A DNA stretch of 17,715 nt. Source: an uncultured Chthoniobacterales bacterium (GTDB lineage: Bacteria; Verrucomicrobiota; Verrucomicrobiia; Chthoniobacterales; UBA10450). Positions 6,947 to 14,794 of the stretch are shown piece by piece. The notes beneath the pieces were generated by a model that was not told where the DNA came from, did not search any database, and worked only from the letters and a program-made list of their open reading frames with translations. How positions within the stretch are numbered: position 1 is the first letter of the stretch; each line of letters starts with the position of its first letter. A program made the translations under genes and the position numbers. The stretch lies in contig CATPAT010000202.1 in NCBI GenBank assembly GCA_955652155.1, forward strand, positions 1 through 17,715, written 5' to 3'.

Positions 6947-9468
6947 ATAGTGAAACAGTCCCAATTCTTGGGGCGATAGCGATTCAATCAGTCCTGGCTT
7001 TGGCAGTTTTCCTTGCCAATCCACGCCATAAACCCAACCAAAGTTTTCTTTTGTTGTCGTTGGCTGCAATTGGGTGGCTGGTGTGTCTGTACTTTGGCTC
7101 CATAACGACAAATCTGGCGACTTCGTCATGGTGCATTCGAGAGGCATCCGCCGCGGGAATCCTGATACTTGCGGTGTTCAATCTGCTGCGTCTCTCGATT
7201 CGCGAAAGACAGAAGGACTGGCGCAGCATTCTTCGTCAGTTACGCGGATGGACCGTCCTGACCATCGGAATGATTGGCTTTTGCCAAACAAAGTTCTTTT
7301 TGATCGGCGCGCAAACGGAAGGCGCCGCACCCAAGCCGATTTATGGGATCGGTGTTTACATCTACGCGTTCTATTTCGCCGCAGCCATCGCCGCTCTGAT
7401 TATTAGCGCCGTACGGGATTTGCGGACGGCTTCGGGCGGACAGCGAGCGGAACTGGGGTTCATTTTGTTGGGAGCGATTTTTATATTGTCGTCTACGCTC
7501 GCAGCTTACCAAGTTCTTCGCTTTTTCATCGAACCGTCCCGCTTGCTTTGGCTAGCACCGTTTCGGGTCGTTTTTTTTAGCGTCGTGGTCGCTTATGGCA
7601 TTGCCACGCGCAAAATCATGGAGGTGGGGGTCCTTTTTCGGCGCCTAATTTCTTATGGATTGCTGTCGGCGTATCTGCTCGCGCTCTATGTTTTGGTTTG
7701 GTGGTTGGTGGAGACAGCCTTGCGATCCTCTGTCGGCAACGCTCCCGCCATCGCGCATGTGACAGCTGCGATCGTAGTCGCGTTTGCGATGGCCCCGGCG
7801 CGAGGAATTTCACAGCGCCTTGCCGAACGTCTCTTCATCGGATCGCATCAGCTCGATTTTCGCGCCACGGTTAGCAAAGCCGCTAAAATATTGTCGTCGG
7901 TTACAACTTTACGGGACCTGCTGGACCGACTTGCGAACACGGTGGCGGAGGCAGTCGGCGCGGACCGTGTTTTTATTCTTCTCCCGGACAAGCAGGGATT
8001 TTCGCAGCGGTATCCGATGGTCGAGCCCGGATCGCGTTATTGTTTGGAGCTTACGCGCGACCAGGCGACGATCGCGGAGCTGGAGTCGAATCGCGAGCCG
8101 ATTGTGATGGACGAACTGCATCGGGCACGGCCGACGCCGCAACTTCAGCGCGTGATGCGGCAGTTGGATTCACTTCAAATTGCACTGGCCATGGGAATTT
8201 TCACGCGGGATCATCTGGCTGGGGTGTTACTGCTCGGCGCGCGAAAATCCGGCCGCATTTATGGCGGGATCGAGCAAGGCGCGCTCCAGGTTTTATGCGG
8301 ACAACTAGCAGTCGCGATCGAAAACGCCGAACTCTTCACCGAAGTCCAAAACGCCAAGATCTACAACGAGACATTACTCGAAAATCTGACCAGCGGCGTT
8401 ATTGCCGCGGGCACGGACGATCGGGTGACGGTTTTCAATAATGAGGCTGGCGAAATCTCCGGCTTGAATCCGCAAGAGATGCTCGACTGCTCGTTGAGCG
8501 CGCTTCCGCTCGACCTGGCCGAACCGCTGATAACGACGTTGCGCACGGGAGAGAGTCAATACAATCGCGAAATCGTTATGCGCGTCGAAAACGGCGATAT
8601 GATCATTCGGGCCAGCACGTCGATTTTTCACGGGCAAGATCAAGAAGTACTGGGCGCGCTGATGGTGTTGACCGACATTACGGCGATCAAACGTCTCGAA
8701 CTGCAGATCCGCCGGAGCGACCGGCTTGCCAGTCTTGGAACACTTTCGGCGGGAATGGCGCATGAGATCAAAAACCCACTCGTCTCGCTCAAAACTTTTG
8801 CCCAGCTTCTTCCTGAGCGGTACCAGGATTCCGATTTTCGCGACACGTTTTCAAATTTAATCGGACACGAGATCGACCGAATCGATTCGCTGGTGAATCA
8901 GTTGCTCCGTTTTGCGCGACCGGCCAAACCAATTCTGAAACCGTTGCACGCGCACGAGATTATTGAAAAAGCGCTCACGCTCGTTGGCCACCGACTTTAC
9001 CAGAAAGACATTAAATTGAATCGCTCCTGGCAGGCGGACGTAGATACGATCCACGGCGATGCTGATCAGCTGGAGCAGGTTTTTCTCAACTTCTTTTTAA
9101 ACGCCATGGATGCGATGAAAACGCATGGCGAATTGTCAGTGAAGACTGAAATTCGCTCGAACGAACAATGGATGAGCCCCCTTGGCTCTGTCAATGGCGA
9201 GAGCAATGGGTATGGACAGGCGCGCGAGGCGTTGCTCATTACCATTCGCGACAGCGGAGAAGGAATTCGGGCCGAAGATATTCCGCACGTCTTCGATCCG
9301 TTCTTCACCACCAAAGACTACGGAACGGGACTAGGCCTATCGGTTGTGCACGGAATCATTCAGGAGCACGGCGGACAGATCGAAGTCGAGAGCGAGCTGG
9401 ACAAGGGCACGGCGTTTCATATTTCGCTTCCGTTAGTGCGGTTTGACAGCAAGGTGGCTGCCGCATGA
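6943..9468 (+). CDS. Membrane sensor histidine kinase (multi-TM, GAF, PAS, HisKA, HATPase)
   Basis: An 841-residue sensor kinase. Residues 1-285 hold about seven to nine hydrophobic segments (for example 7-26, 35-52, 68-84, 103-121, 135-157, 171-191, 203-221, 236-258, 268-284), an integral-membrane input module comparable to 7TM-type kinase sensors or PrsK. A GAF domain follows (about 315-465), then a PAS domain (about 474-585). The HisKA domain has phosphoacceptor H607 in GMAHEIKNPLVSLKTFAQLLPE. The ATPase domain has N720, G1 DSGEGI at 770-775, FDPFFTTK and GTGLGLS. The style is NtrB/AtoS-like. It begins inside the ketosynthase stop and ends inside the next kinase start, so the three genes are probably translated together. 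The partner response regulator is not evident. The membrane segment could sense a lipid or membrane state, which would fit the ketosynthase, but that is inference. Confidence 0.93.
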   Translation: MNSETVPILGAIAIQSVLALAVFLANPRHKPNQSFLLLSLAAIGWLVCLYFGSITTNLATSSWCIREASAAGILILAVFNLLRLSIRERQKDWRSILRQLRGWTVLTIGMIGFCQTKFFLIGAQTEGAAPKPIYGIGVYIYAFYFAAAIAALIISAVRDLRTASGGQRAELGFILLGAIFILSSTLAAYQVLRFFIEPSRLLWLAPFRVVFFSVVVAYGIATRKIMEVGVLFRRLISYGLLSAYLLALYVLVWWLVETALRSSVGNAPAIAHVTAAIVVAFAMAPARGISQRLAERLFIGSHQLDFRATVSKAAKILSSVTTLRDLLDRLANTVAEAVGADRVFILLPDKQGFSQRYPMVEPGSRYCLELTRDQATIAELESNREPIVMDELHRARPTPQLQRVMRQLDSLQIALAMGIFTRDHLAGVLLLGARKSGRIYGGIEQGALQVLCGQLAVAIENAELFTEVQNAKIYNETLLENLTSGVIAAGTDDRVTVFNNEAGEISGLNPQEMLDCSLSALPLDLAEPLITTLRTGESQYNREIVMRVENGDMIIRASTSIFHGQDQEVLGALMVLTDITAIKRLELQIRRSDRLASLGTLSAGMAHEIKNPLVSLKTFAQLLPERYQDSDFRDTFSNLIGHEIDRIDSLVNQLLRFARPAKPILKPLHAHEIIEKALTLVGHRLYQKDIKLNRSWQADVDTIHGDADQLEQVFLNFFLNAMDAMKTHGELSVKTEIRSNEQWMSPLGSVNGESNGYGQAREALLITIRDSGEGIRAEDIPHVFDPFFTTKDYGTGLGLSVVHGIIQEHGGQIEVESELDKGTAFHISLPLVRFDSKVAAA

Positions 9469-11474
9469 CGCCCGCGCCCGTCTGCATCATATATACGCAC
9501 GATGCCGAGCTCGTTCGCAGGGCGAGAGCATTCTTGCGCACGATGGCTCAAGTGCGGCACGTGAGCGACCCAGATCGCCTCGAGCCTGTTCTGCAGCAAG
9601 TGGGCTCGTCCGTCTTAATGATGGATTTGCGATCAAAAGAATGCCACGAATTAATCGATCAAATCCAGAGTGAACGGTCCGATATTTTGATCATCGCATT
9701 CGGCGTTGCTCAATCTGAGACGTTGCGCGAAGCCGAACAGGTTGGAATCTACGCCGCTGAAGAGATCGGCTTAGAACGGCGACGTTTTCAAGCGCTTCTC
9801 AGGCGCGCGTTCGATTATTTGAACGTTTCACAGGAAAACCGCGATTTGCGTGAAACATCGACCCTGACGCCGGATGTTTCCCGGAAAGCTGAAGCGGCAC
9901 ATCAACCGATTGACGCGACCAGGACGTGGCCGTTGCTGCGATTCCCTCGGCTCCTTCGTCGTCTGGGTCTGGATAATATGGACACGCTGGTGGCGGCGGT
10001 GGTAGAAGCCTTAGCTGATGCGGCCGGCGTGCGCCGGGTAGGACTCTTTTCGCAAACTCGCAAAGGAGGTCTGTATCGCCTGCGTGCCGGCCTGCATTGC
10101 TTGCCCGAGACCGAAGAGTTGGAATTCGAAAAGCGCGACACGCTGGTGCGCTGGTTTGAGTTGCATGCGCATCTCATTTCCCGTGCCAATCTTGCTCGAA
10201 CACCAGATCAGCGAGAGCGAAACGTTATGAGGCGCGCGCTCGACATGTTCGGCGCCGAAGCGATCGTGCCCCTTTGCGCGCGCAGCTGCATCATCGGCTG
10301 GGTTTTTCTCGGCCACCGTGTGACCGGGCAGCTTTTCGACGATCGCGACTTGGAAGGTCTCACGATGCTGGCCGAGCACGTTTCCACCATTCTTGAAAAT
10401 GCGCTTCTCTATGAAGAAGCAACCGTCCAAAAAACGTTGGCAGAAACGCTCCTGAAATCAATTCCGCCCGGCATCGTCGCCATCGACGTGGACGCGACCG
10501 TTCGTTGGTTTAATCCGCCTGCCGAAGAAATTCTCGGTCTGTCCGGCGCGGACACTTTGAGTAAGCCGGTAGAAGCGGTCGGCAACAGACTCGCCAGCTT
10601 TCTGCGCGAAACATTGGAAGCAAAGACGCCGCTGCCGCCGCAGCAGTGGATCGACCATAAGACCCGGAGATCGCTTTCTGTCGAAACGCGCCAAATCGCC
10701 GACAGCGGTGCGCCCCTCGGCGCGGTCGCGGTAATCCAAGATTTGACCGTTCAGGAAACTTTGCGCGAGAAACAAGCGTTGCTCGATCGAGCGACGTTCT
10801 GGACCGACCTGGCCGCCAGCATGTCGCACGAAATTCGTAATCCGCTCGTCGCGATCAAGACTTTTGCCCAACTCCTGCCGGAGCGTTTCGATGACGCGGA
10901 TTTCCGCAAGCAGTTCAGTAAGATCGTGGTCAATGAAATCGATCGGCTCGATAAAATTATTACGCAAATCAACAACTTCGCGCATCCACCCGAGCTCGTG
11001 CTCAAGCCAATCGACGTCCGCTCCCCGGTCAAAAAGGGCGTTGAAATTGCCAGGTCGCGTTATGGCATCAACGGCAAAGTGGAATTGGAAACTTCGTTGC
11101 CCAGTAATCTGCCGCGGGTGTTGGGAGATGAAACGGCGCTGGCGGAAGCCTTCGCCCATCTTCTGGCCAACGCCGCCGAAGCCAGCGCGGACCGGAGCGA
11201 ACCGCGCATTACCCTCTCGGCCAAACCTGTCCGGGAAGGACGACATCCCGCCGCTGTCGTCGTCACGGTCCGGGACAACGGCACCGGCATCGCCCCGGAA
11301 ATAAAAGAGAAGATCTTTTCACCGTTTTGCACGACCAAACCGCGCGGAATGGGTCTCGGTTTGCCGATTGTGAAGCGGACTGTGTTCGATCATCATGGCC
11401 GGGTAGAAGTCGATTCGACGTCAAAAGGAACACAGGTCAGCGTGCTCTTACCGGCCACGAGCGGATCCGATTAG
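9465..11474 (+). CDS. Soluble histidine kinase with degenerate receiver, GAF and PAS domains
   Basis: A 669-residue kinase without membrane segments. The N-terminal 120 residues have a receiver-like pattern (VCIIYTHDAEL, VLMMDLRSKE with D54) but lack the acidic pair. Ala78 is at the usual Thr/Ser position and the Lys-Pro motif is missing, so it is a pseudo-receiver. A GAF domain lies at about 168-316 and a PAS domain at about 325-430. The HisKA domain has H455 in SMSHEIRNPLVAIKTFAQLLPE, and the ATPase domain has N569, DNGTGI at 604-609 and GMGLGLP at 628-634. The HisKA region is clearly paralogous to that of the preceding kinase (both run NPLV..KTFAQLLPER.), so the pair arose by duplication and divergence. 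The start overlaps the upstream stop by 4 bases. It may form a heterodimer with, or act in parallel to, the membrane kinase. Confidence 0.92.
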   Translation: MTPAPVCIIYTHDAELVRRARAFLRTMAQVRHVSDPDRLEPVLQQVGSSVLMMDLRSKECHELIDQIQSERSDILIIAFGVAQSETLREAEQVGIYAAEEIGLERRRFQALLRRAFDYLNVSQENRDLRETSTLTPDVSRKAEAAHQPIDATRTWPLLRFPRLLRRLGLDNMDTLVAAVVEALADAAGVRRVGLFSQTRKGGLYRLRAGLHCLPETEELEFEKRDTLVRWFELHAHLISRANLARTPDQRERNVMRRALDMFGAEAIVPLCARSCIIGWVFLGHRVTGQLFDDRDLEGLTMLAEHVSTILENALLYEEATVQKTLAETLLKSIPPGIVAIDVDATVRWFNPPAEEILGLSGADTLSKPVEAVGNRLASFLRETLEAKTPLPPQQWIDHKTRRSLSVETRQIADSGAPLGAVAVIQDLTVQETLREKQALLDRATFWTDLAASMSHEIRNPLVAIKTFAQLLPERFDDADFRKQFSKIVVNEIDRLDKIITQINNFAHPPELVLKPIDVRSPVKKGVEIARSRYGINGKVELETSLPSNLPRVLGDETALAEAFAHLLANAAEASADRSEPRITLSAKPVREGRHPAAVVVTVRDNGTGIAPEIKEKIFSPFCTTKPRGMGLGLPIVKRTVFDHHGRVEVDSTSKGTQVSVLLPATSGSD

Positions 11475-11547
11475 CAAAAATTCGAGTTGCGATTTGCGGC
11501 CAGCGATTTGAGTCTTCGCAAAAGCAAACCAGCACTTTCCCGCCTTT

Positions 11548-12516
11548 ATGATCGTCACCACCGCTCAACTCTACAAGGTCGCCTACGGCAAGTTTGCTGT
11601 CGGCGCCTACAACATCAACAACATGGAACAATGCCTCGGACTTTTCCGCGGCAACGTGCAAAGCAAGGCGCCGTTTATCATCCAACTTTCCAAGGGCGCG
11701 CGGAAGTACGCCGACAAGCGAATGCTGGAAGCGATCATTCGCACAGCCGAAGGAATGTTTCCGGAGGCAATCTTCGCCGTGCACCTCGATCACGGCGACG
11801 AAGAAGCATGTTACGATTGCATCGCGTCCGGGTTCTACAGTTCGGTCATGATTGACGCCAGCGGGGAGCCATTCGAGAAAAATGTTGAAATCACTAAGCG
11901 GGTCGTGGACAAGGCGCATCCCAAAGGCATCAGCGTTGAAGCCGAGCTCGGCAGACTTGGCGGCGTCGAAGAAGACATCAAAGTGGATGAGGGCCACGCC
12001 TGCCTGACCAATCCCGACGAAGCGGTTGAATTTATTAGACAAACGAAATGCGACTCGCTTGCTGCCGCGATCGGAACGAGCCATGGCGCTTACAAGTTTA
12101 AAGGGCAACAGTCGCTCCACTTTAATGTGATTGAGGGAATTCGCGACAAGGTGAAGCAAGCTGGCCTTCCCCCCACCCCAATCGTCATGCATGGCTCGTC
12201 GAGCGTTCCAAAATCGGAAGTCGACCGCATCAATGCCGCTGGTGGAAAACTCGATCCGTCTGCTCGCGGCGTGAACGAAGAAGAATATCTGCCCGCCGCG
12301 AAACTCGGCGTGACCAAAGTGAACATCGACACTGACGGACGCCTCGTTTGGACTCGCGTCCATCGCGAATTCTTCCGCGATCATCCCGAGCAATTCGATT
12401 TTCGGCCGCCGGGAAAAACTTTCGTCGAGGAGTATGCCAACTTTATCGCGCACAAGAACGAGAAATTCGGTTCCGCCGGCCAACTGGATACAGTCCGCGC
12501 GAGTATTAAATCCTAG
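11548..12516 (+). CDS. fba: Class II fructose-bisphosphate aldolase
   Basis: A 322-residue zinc-dependent aldolase interconverting fructose 1,6-bisphosphate with glyceraldehyde 3-phosphate and dihydroxyacetone phosphate in glycolysis, gluconeogenesis and the Calvin-type sugar cycle; cytoplasmic. Family landmarks are present: GAYNINNMEQ near the start, the HLDHG block at 79-83 with catalytic D81 and zinc ligand H82, VEAELG (130-135), GTSHGAYK with H179, VMHGSSSVP with H215, and KVNIDTDGR (257-265) for phosphate binding. Length is normal for the family. It lies 73 bases after the second kinase, with no clear Shine-Dalgarno or terminator between them, so it may have its own promoter or be read through. 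CbbA is an alternative name for the same fold. There are no RuBisCO or phosphoribulokinase genes here to argue for a Calvin cycle role. Confidence 0.96.
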   Translation: MIVTTAQLYKVAYGKFAVGAYNINNMEQCLGLFRGNVQSKAPFIIQLSKGARKYADKRMLEAIIRTAEGMFPEAIFAVHLDHGDEEACYDCIASGFYSSVMIDASGEPFEKNVEITKRVVDKAHPKGISVEAELGRLGGVEEDIKVDEGHACLTNPDEAVEFIRQTKCDSLAAAIGTSHGAYKFKGQQSLHFNVIEGIRDKVKQAGLPPTPIVMHGSSSVPKSEVDRINAAGGKLDPSARGVNEEEYLPAAKLGVTKVNIDTDGRLVWTRVHREFFRDHPEQFDFRPPGKTFVEEYANFIAHKNEKFGSAGQLDTVRASIKS

Positions 12517-12561
12517 ATCGACCTCGATTTTGCCGATGTTCCCGGCGCTCTCTCAAATCAC

Positions 12562-13575
12562 GTGAGTTTTACTCTTAAGGAACTCGCGGCCCTTTGCGGA
12601 GGAGAATTGCGCGGCGATCCGGCGCTGAAAATTGACGGGGCCGCATCGCTCTCGGAAGCGGTTGCGGGCGAGATCACATTTTACGCCGATCCGCGTTATC
12701 TGGCACGCCTTCGGCAAACACGGGCGTCGGCCGTTTTTGTTCCGCTGGATTTTTCGGGGCAGACCGCGGCCGCGCAGATCCGCGTGGCCAACCCTTCGAA
12801 GGCCTTCGAGCAAGTTGTCTTGAAACTGGCGCCCAAACCGATTGCTTTTAGGCCAGGCATTCATCCAACCGCGGTTGTCGATCCAACTGCAAAAATCGGA
12901 AGCGGCATCTCGATCCAACCGCATGCGGTCATCGAATCTGGCGTGACAATCGGGGACAACGCCGTGATCGGCCCCGGCAGCTACATCGGACACGAAAGCA
13001 TGCTCGGCGCGTCGTGCCTGATTTATGCGAACGTAACCATTCGCGAACGAACGCGAATCGGCGCGCGCGTCATTATTCACAGCGGTGCAGTGATCGGCGC
13101 GGATGGCTTTGGGTTCGAATTCGTCGAAGGCCGTTACCAAAAAATTCCCCAACTCGGAATTGTTCAAATCGACGACGACGTTGAGATCGGGGCAAACACA
13201 ACCATTGATCGCGCTCGATTCGGTCGGACATGGATCCAAGAGGGCGTTAAGATCGACAATCTCGTGCAGATCGCGCACAACGTCATTATTGGAAAGCATT
13301 CCATCATCGCCGCGCAAACGGGCATTTCCGGCAGCACCCGCGTGGGAGAAAAAGTGATGATGGCCGGCCAGGTCGGCGTCATTGGCCATCTTACAATCGA
13401 GGACAACACGATTATCGCGGCGCAAAGCGGCATTTCGAAGGACTTGCCGGGCGGCGCATGGTTTGGCTCGCCAGCTGTGCCGTTGCCAGAGGCGAAGCGG
13501 CAGATCGCCTGGATTCATAGGCTGGGCAAGCTGTTCGATCGGGTCAAAGCGATCGAGAAAAAGCTGGGGCTCTGA
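12562..13575 (+). CDS. lpxD: UDP-3-O-acylglucosamine N-acyltransferase LpxD
   Basis: A 337-residue enzyme of lipid A synthesis that transfers a 3-hydroxyacyl chain from acyl-ACP to the 2-amino group of UDP-3-O-acylglucosamine. The N-terminal uridine-binding domain (about 1-95; GELRGDPALKIDGAASL) is followed by a left-handed beta helix of hexapeptide repeats (about 98-290). The catalytic H239 in VQIAHN has the same number as in E. coli LpxD. The C-terminal helix (306-337) carries the usual IHRLGKLFDRVKAIEKKL. The start is GTG at 12562 without a Shine-Dalgarno; the frame extends no further with any domain content. It follows the aldolase by 45 bases on the same strand. Its presence shows an LPS-containing outer membrane. 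The usual neighbours lpxA, fabZ and bamA are absent. Confidence 0.96.
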   Translation: MSFTLKELAALCGGELRGDPALKIDGAASLSEAVAGEITFYADPRYLARLRQTRASAVFVPLDFSGQTAAAQIRVANPSKAFEQVVLKLAPKPIAFRPGIHPTAVVDPTAKIGSGISIQPHAVIESGVTIGDNAVIGPGSYIGHESMLGASCLIYANVTIRERTRIGARVIIHSGAVIGADGFGFEFVEGRYQKIPQLGIVQIDDDVEIGANTTIDRARFGRTWIQEGVKIDNLVQIAHNVIIGKHSIIAAQTGISGSTRVGEKVMMAGQVGVIGHLTIEDNTIIAAQSGISKDLPGGAWFGSPAVPLPEAKRQIAWIHRLGKLFDRVKAIEKKLGL

Positions 13576-13656
13576 GAAGGTCGCGGGCAAGCGGAACTTC
13601 CCGAGAGGATTCAAGATGGCAAGGATAGTGCTTTAGTGATTATTGAAATTATAGCA

Positions 13657-14103
13657 ATGAAGCCGGCTAAACGCGACTATTCTCAATTCCTCATCATCGA
13701 TGACGACCCTGGCATCGCTAAGTTCCTGGTCACGTATCTGCGTCAACGCGGTCACACTTGCTACGCTCTGACCGATGGCTTCCAGACGGCGGCCTGGCTC
13801 TCGGAGAACGACTGTGAGGTAGCCATTGTCGATCTTAAGATGCCCAAAGTAGACGGAATTTCTCTCATCTCCTTTATGCGAGAGCTGAATCCGACGCTTC
13901 CGATCGTCGTTTTCACCGGCGTCGGCTACGACGAAGAGCAAATGCATGCTGCCCTCCACGCGGGCGCGAACGGGTACGTCAGCAAGAACCTTCCGATTGA
14001 ACAACTCTACTGCGTGCTCGCGCGAATTCTCGCCACCTGCCAGCAGCGCAAACCCAGCATGACCTCCAACGGTCAGCAGTCAGCTCTGGCTGGAGCTGCT
14101 TGA
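13657..14103 (+). CDS. Single-domain response regulator
   Basis: A 148-residue protein consisting of a receiver domain and a short polar tail. The acid pocket is D15/D16, phosphoacceptor D59 in VAIVDLKMP, T87 in VVFTGVG and K110 in GYVSKN, so all switch residues are present. There is no DNA-binding or enzymatic output domain, so it is a CheY/Spo0F-type phosphate shuttle or protein-binding regulator. It could connect the kinases encoded upstream; its distance (about 2.2 kb after the second kinase, with two metabolic genes between) makes this a guess. An alternative GTG start at 13636 adds seven mostly hydrophobic residues and has a possible AAGGA ten bases upstream; ATG 13657 is preferred because the receiver starts right after it. 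Its stop codon abuts the stop of the convergent NYN gene with no gap. Confidence 0.88.
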   Translation: MKPAKRDYSQFLIIDDDPGIAKFLVTYLRQRGHTCYALTDGFQTAAWLSENDCEVAIVDLKMPKVDGISLISFMRELNPTLPIVVFTGVGYDEEQMHAALHAGANGYVSKNLPIEQLYCVLARILATCQQRKPSMTSNGQQSALAGAA

Positions 14104-14508
14104 TCAGCTCTTTTCGGCCGCTTTCAAAAGTTTCCGCAATCCATCGGGCGAAATGCAAGCGGCGCCGCTCGCATTCACCGTTTCCATTTCGAGGGAGTCC
14201 GACGTTGCGACCGTTATTTCGAACCGCGATCCATATTTGCTTGCCAGCCGCTCAATGATCGCATCCGCTGATTGGCCACGGCGGGCGTAGAAAATTTGCA
14301 CGTCGTACGGATCGGAAACCTCGCTCACCCGGTCGCCTTGCCCGTCAAAAACGACGGCGATGTGGACCCCCGTCCAATCTTGATAATGCCGCAGTTCCTT
14401 GATCAGCGCCTCACGCGCGAGGTACGGTCGTCTGGCATGCAGGTCACGCAACTTGGGCCAGGCGAAAATGATGCTGTGACCATCGACGATAAGATATCGT
14501 GCCGGCAC
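14104..14508 (-). CDS. YacP-like NYN-domain ribonuclease
   Basis: A 134-residue protein with the PIN-like NYN fold of the YacP/Rae1 (DUF901) family, whose B. subtilis member cleaves mRNA in the ribosome. Visible features are YLIVDGHSIIFAW with D9 at the first acidic position, GVHIAVVFDGQGD with D55, SADAIIERL with D82, ITVATSDSLE with D104, and a final GAACISPDGL block. These acidic residues form the metal site in the family. It is shorter than typical YacP proteins (about 165-170) and has His-Ser where many relatives have Tyr-Asn after DG. The start is GTG with AAGG six bases upstream. It ends exactly where the convergent response regulator ends. A small very basic protein gene lies 43 bases upstream on the same strand, so the two may form an operon. 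Confidence 0.85.
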   Translation of the reverse strand: MPARYLIVDGHSIIFAWPKLRDLHARRPYLAREALIKELRHYQDWTGVHIAVVFDGQGDRVSEVSDPYDVQIFYARRGQSADAIIERLASKYGSRFEITVATSDSLEMETVNASGAACISPDGLRKLLKAAEKS

Positions 14509-14551
14509 TCCATACCTTAGTTCGCGCGCTTCTCGGAAGCGAGATGTTGGT

Positions 14552-14689
14552 CTATGGCGCCGGTGGCGGCTCTTTTTTGCTGCGCGGTTTCGGCGATTCG
14601 CGCTGTTTGGAGCGCAACGTTTTTTTCTTGCGTTTCAGATACGCCTTTCGGCGCTTGCGCTTCGATCGAACTCGGTGCTGCTGACCCAC
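14552..14689 (-). CDS. Small very basic protein
   Basis: A possible 45-residue protein starting at GTG 14689 with GQQHRVRSKRKRRKAYLKR, followed by a Lys/Arg-rich stretch and a Pro-rich end (KKEPPPAP). Well over a third of its residues are Lys or Arg, like ribosome-associated or nucleic-acid-binding small proteins. The frame stays open upstream to 14740, but the basic block starts at the GTG. The opposite strand gives only a low-complexity Phe/Arg/Cys translation, which makes this the better reading of the segment. It lies directly upstream of the NYN ribonuclease gene on the same strand. I do not recognise a named family, though similar short Arg/Lys-rich proteins are my impression of Verrucomicrobiota genomes. 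It may not be expressed. Confidence 0.45.
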   Translation of the reverse strand: MGQQHRVRSKRKRRKAYLKRKKKTLRSKQRESPKPRSKKEPPPAP

Positions 14690-14794
14690 GCGCTTGTTAT
14701 ACGAGGGAAGCACGCCGCGCGCAAGCAAGCTCGCTCGCAAAAACCGAAATCGAGGATTGCATTTTGCCCCGTGCTCCCATTAAACAATTTGTTT

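Noticed and set aside
10458..11246. 262-residue minus-strand open frame opposite the second kinase
   Set aside because: It has no recognisable motif and lies wholly inside the HisKA/HATPase coding region of the opposite strand.
11437..12483. 348-residue minus-strand open frame opposite the aldolase
   Set aside because: It is an antisense shadow: the plus strand encodes a complete aldolase with all metal ligands.
12553..13614. 353-residue minus-strand open frame opposite lpxD
   Set aside because: Its composition (Asp, Arg and His rich) is that of an antisense shadow of hexapeptide repeats; lpxD on the plus strand is unmistakable.
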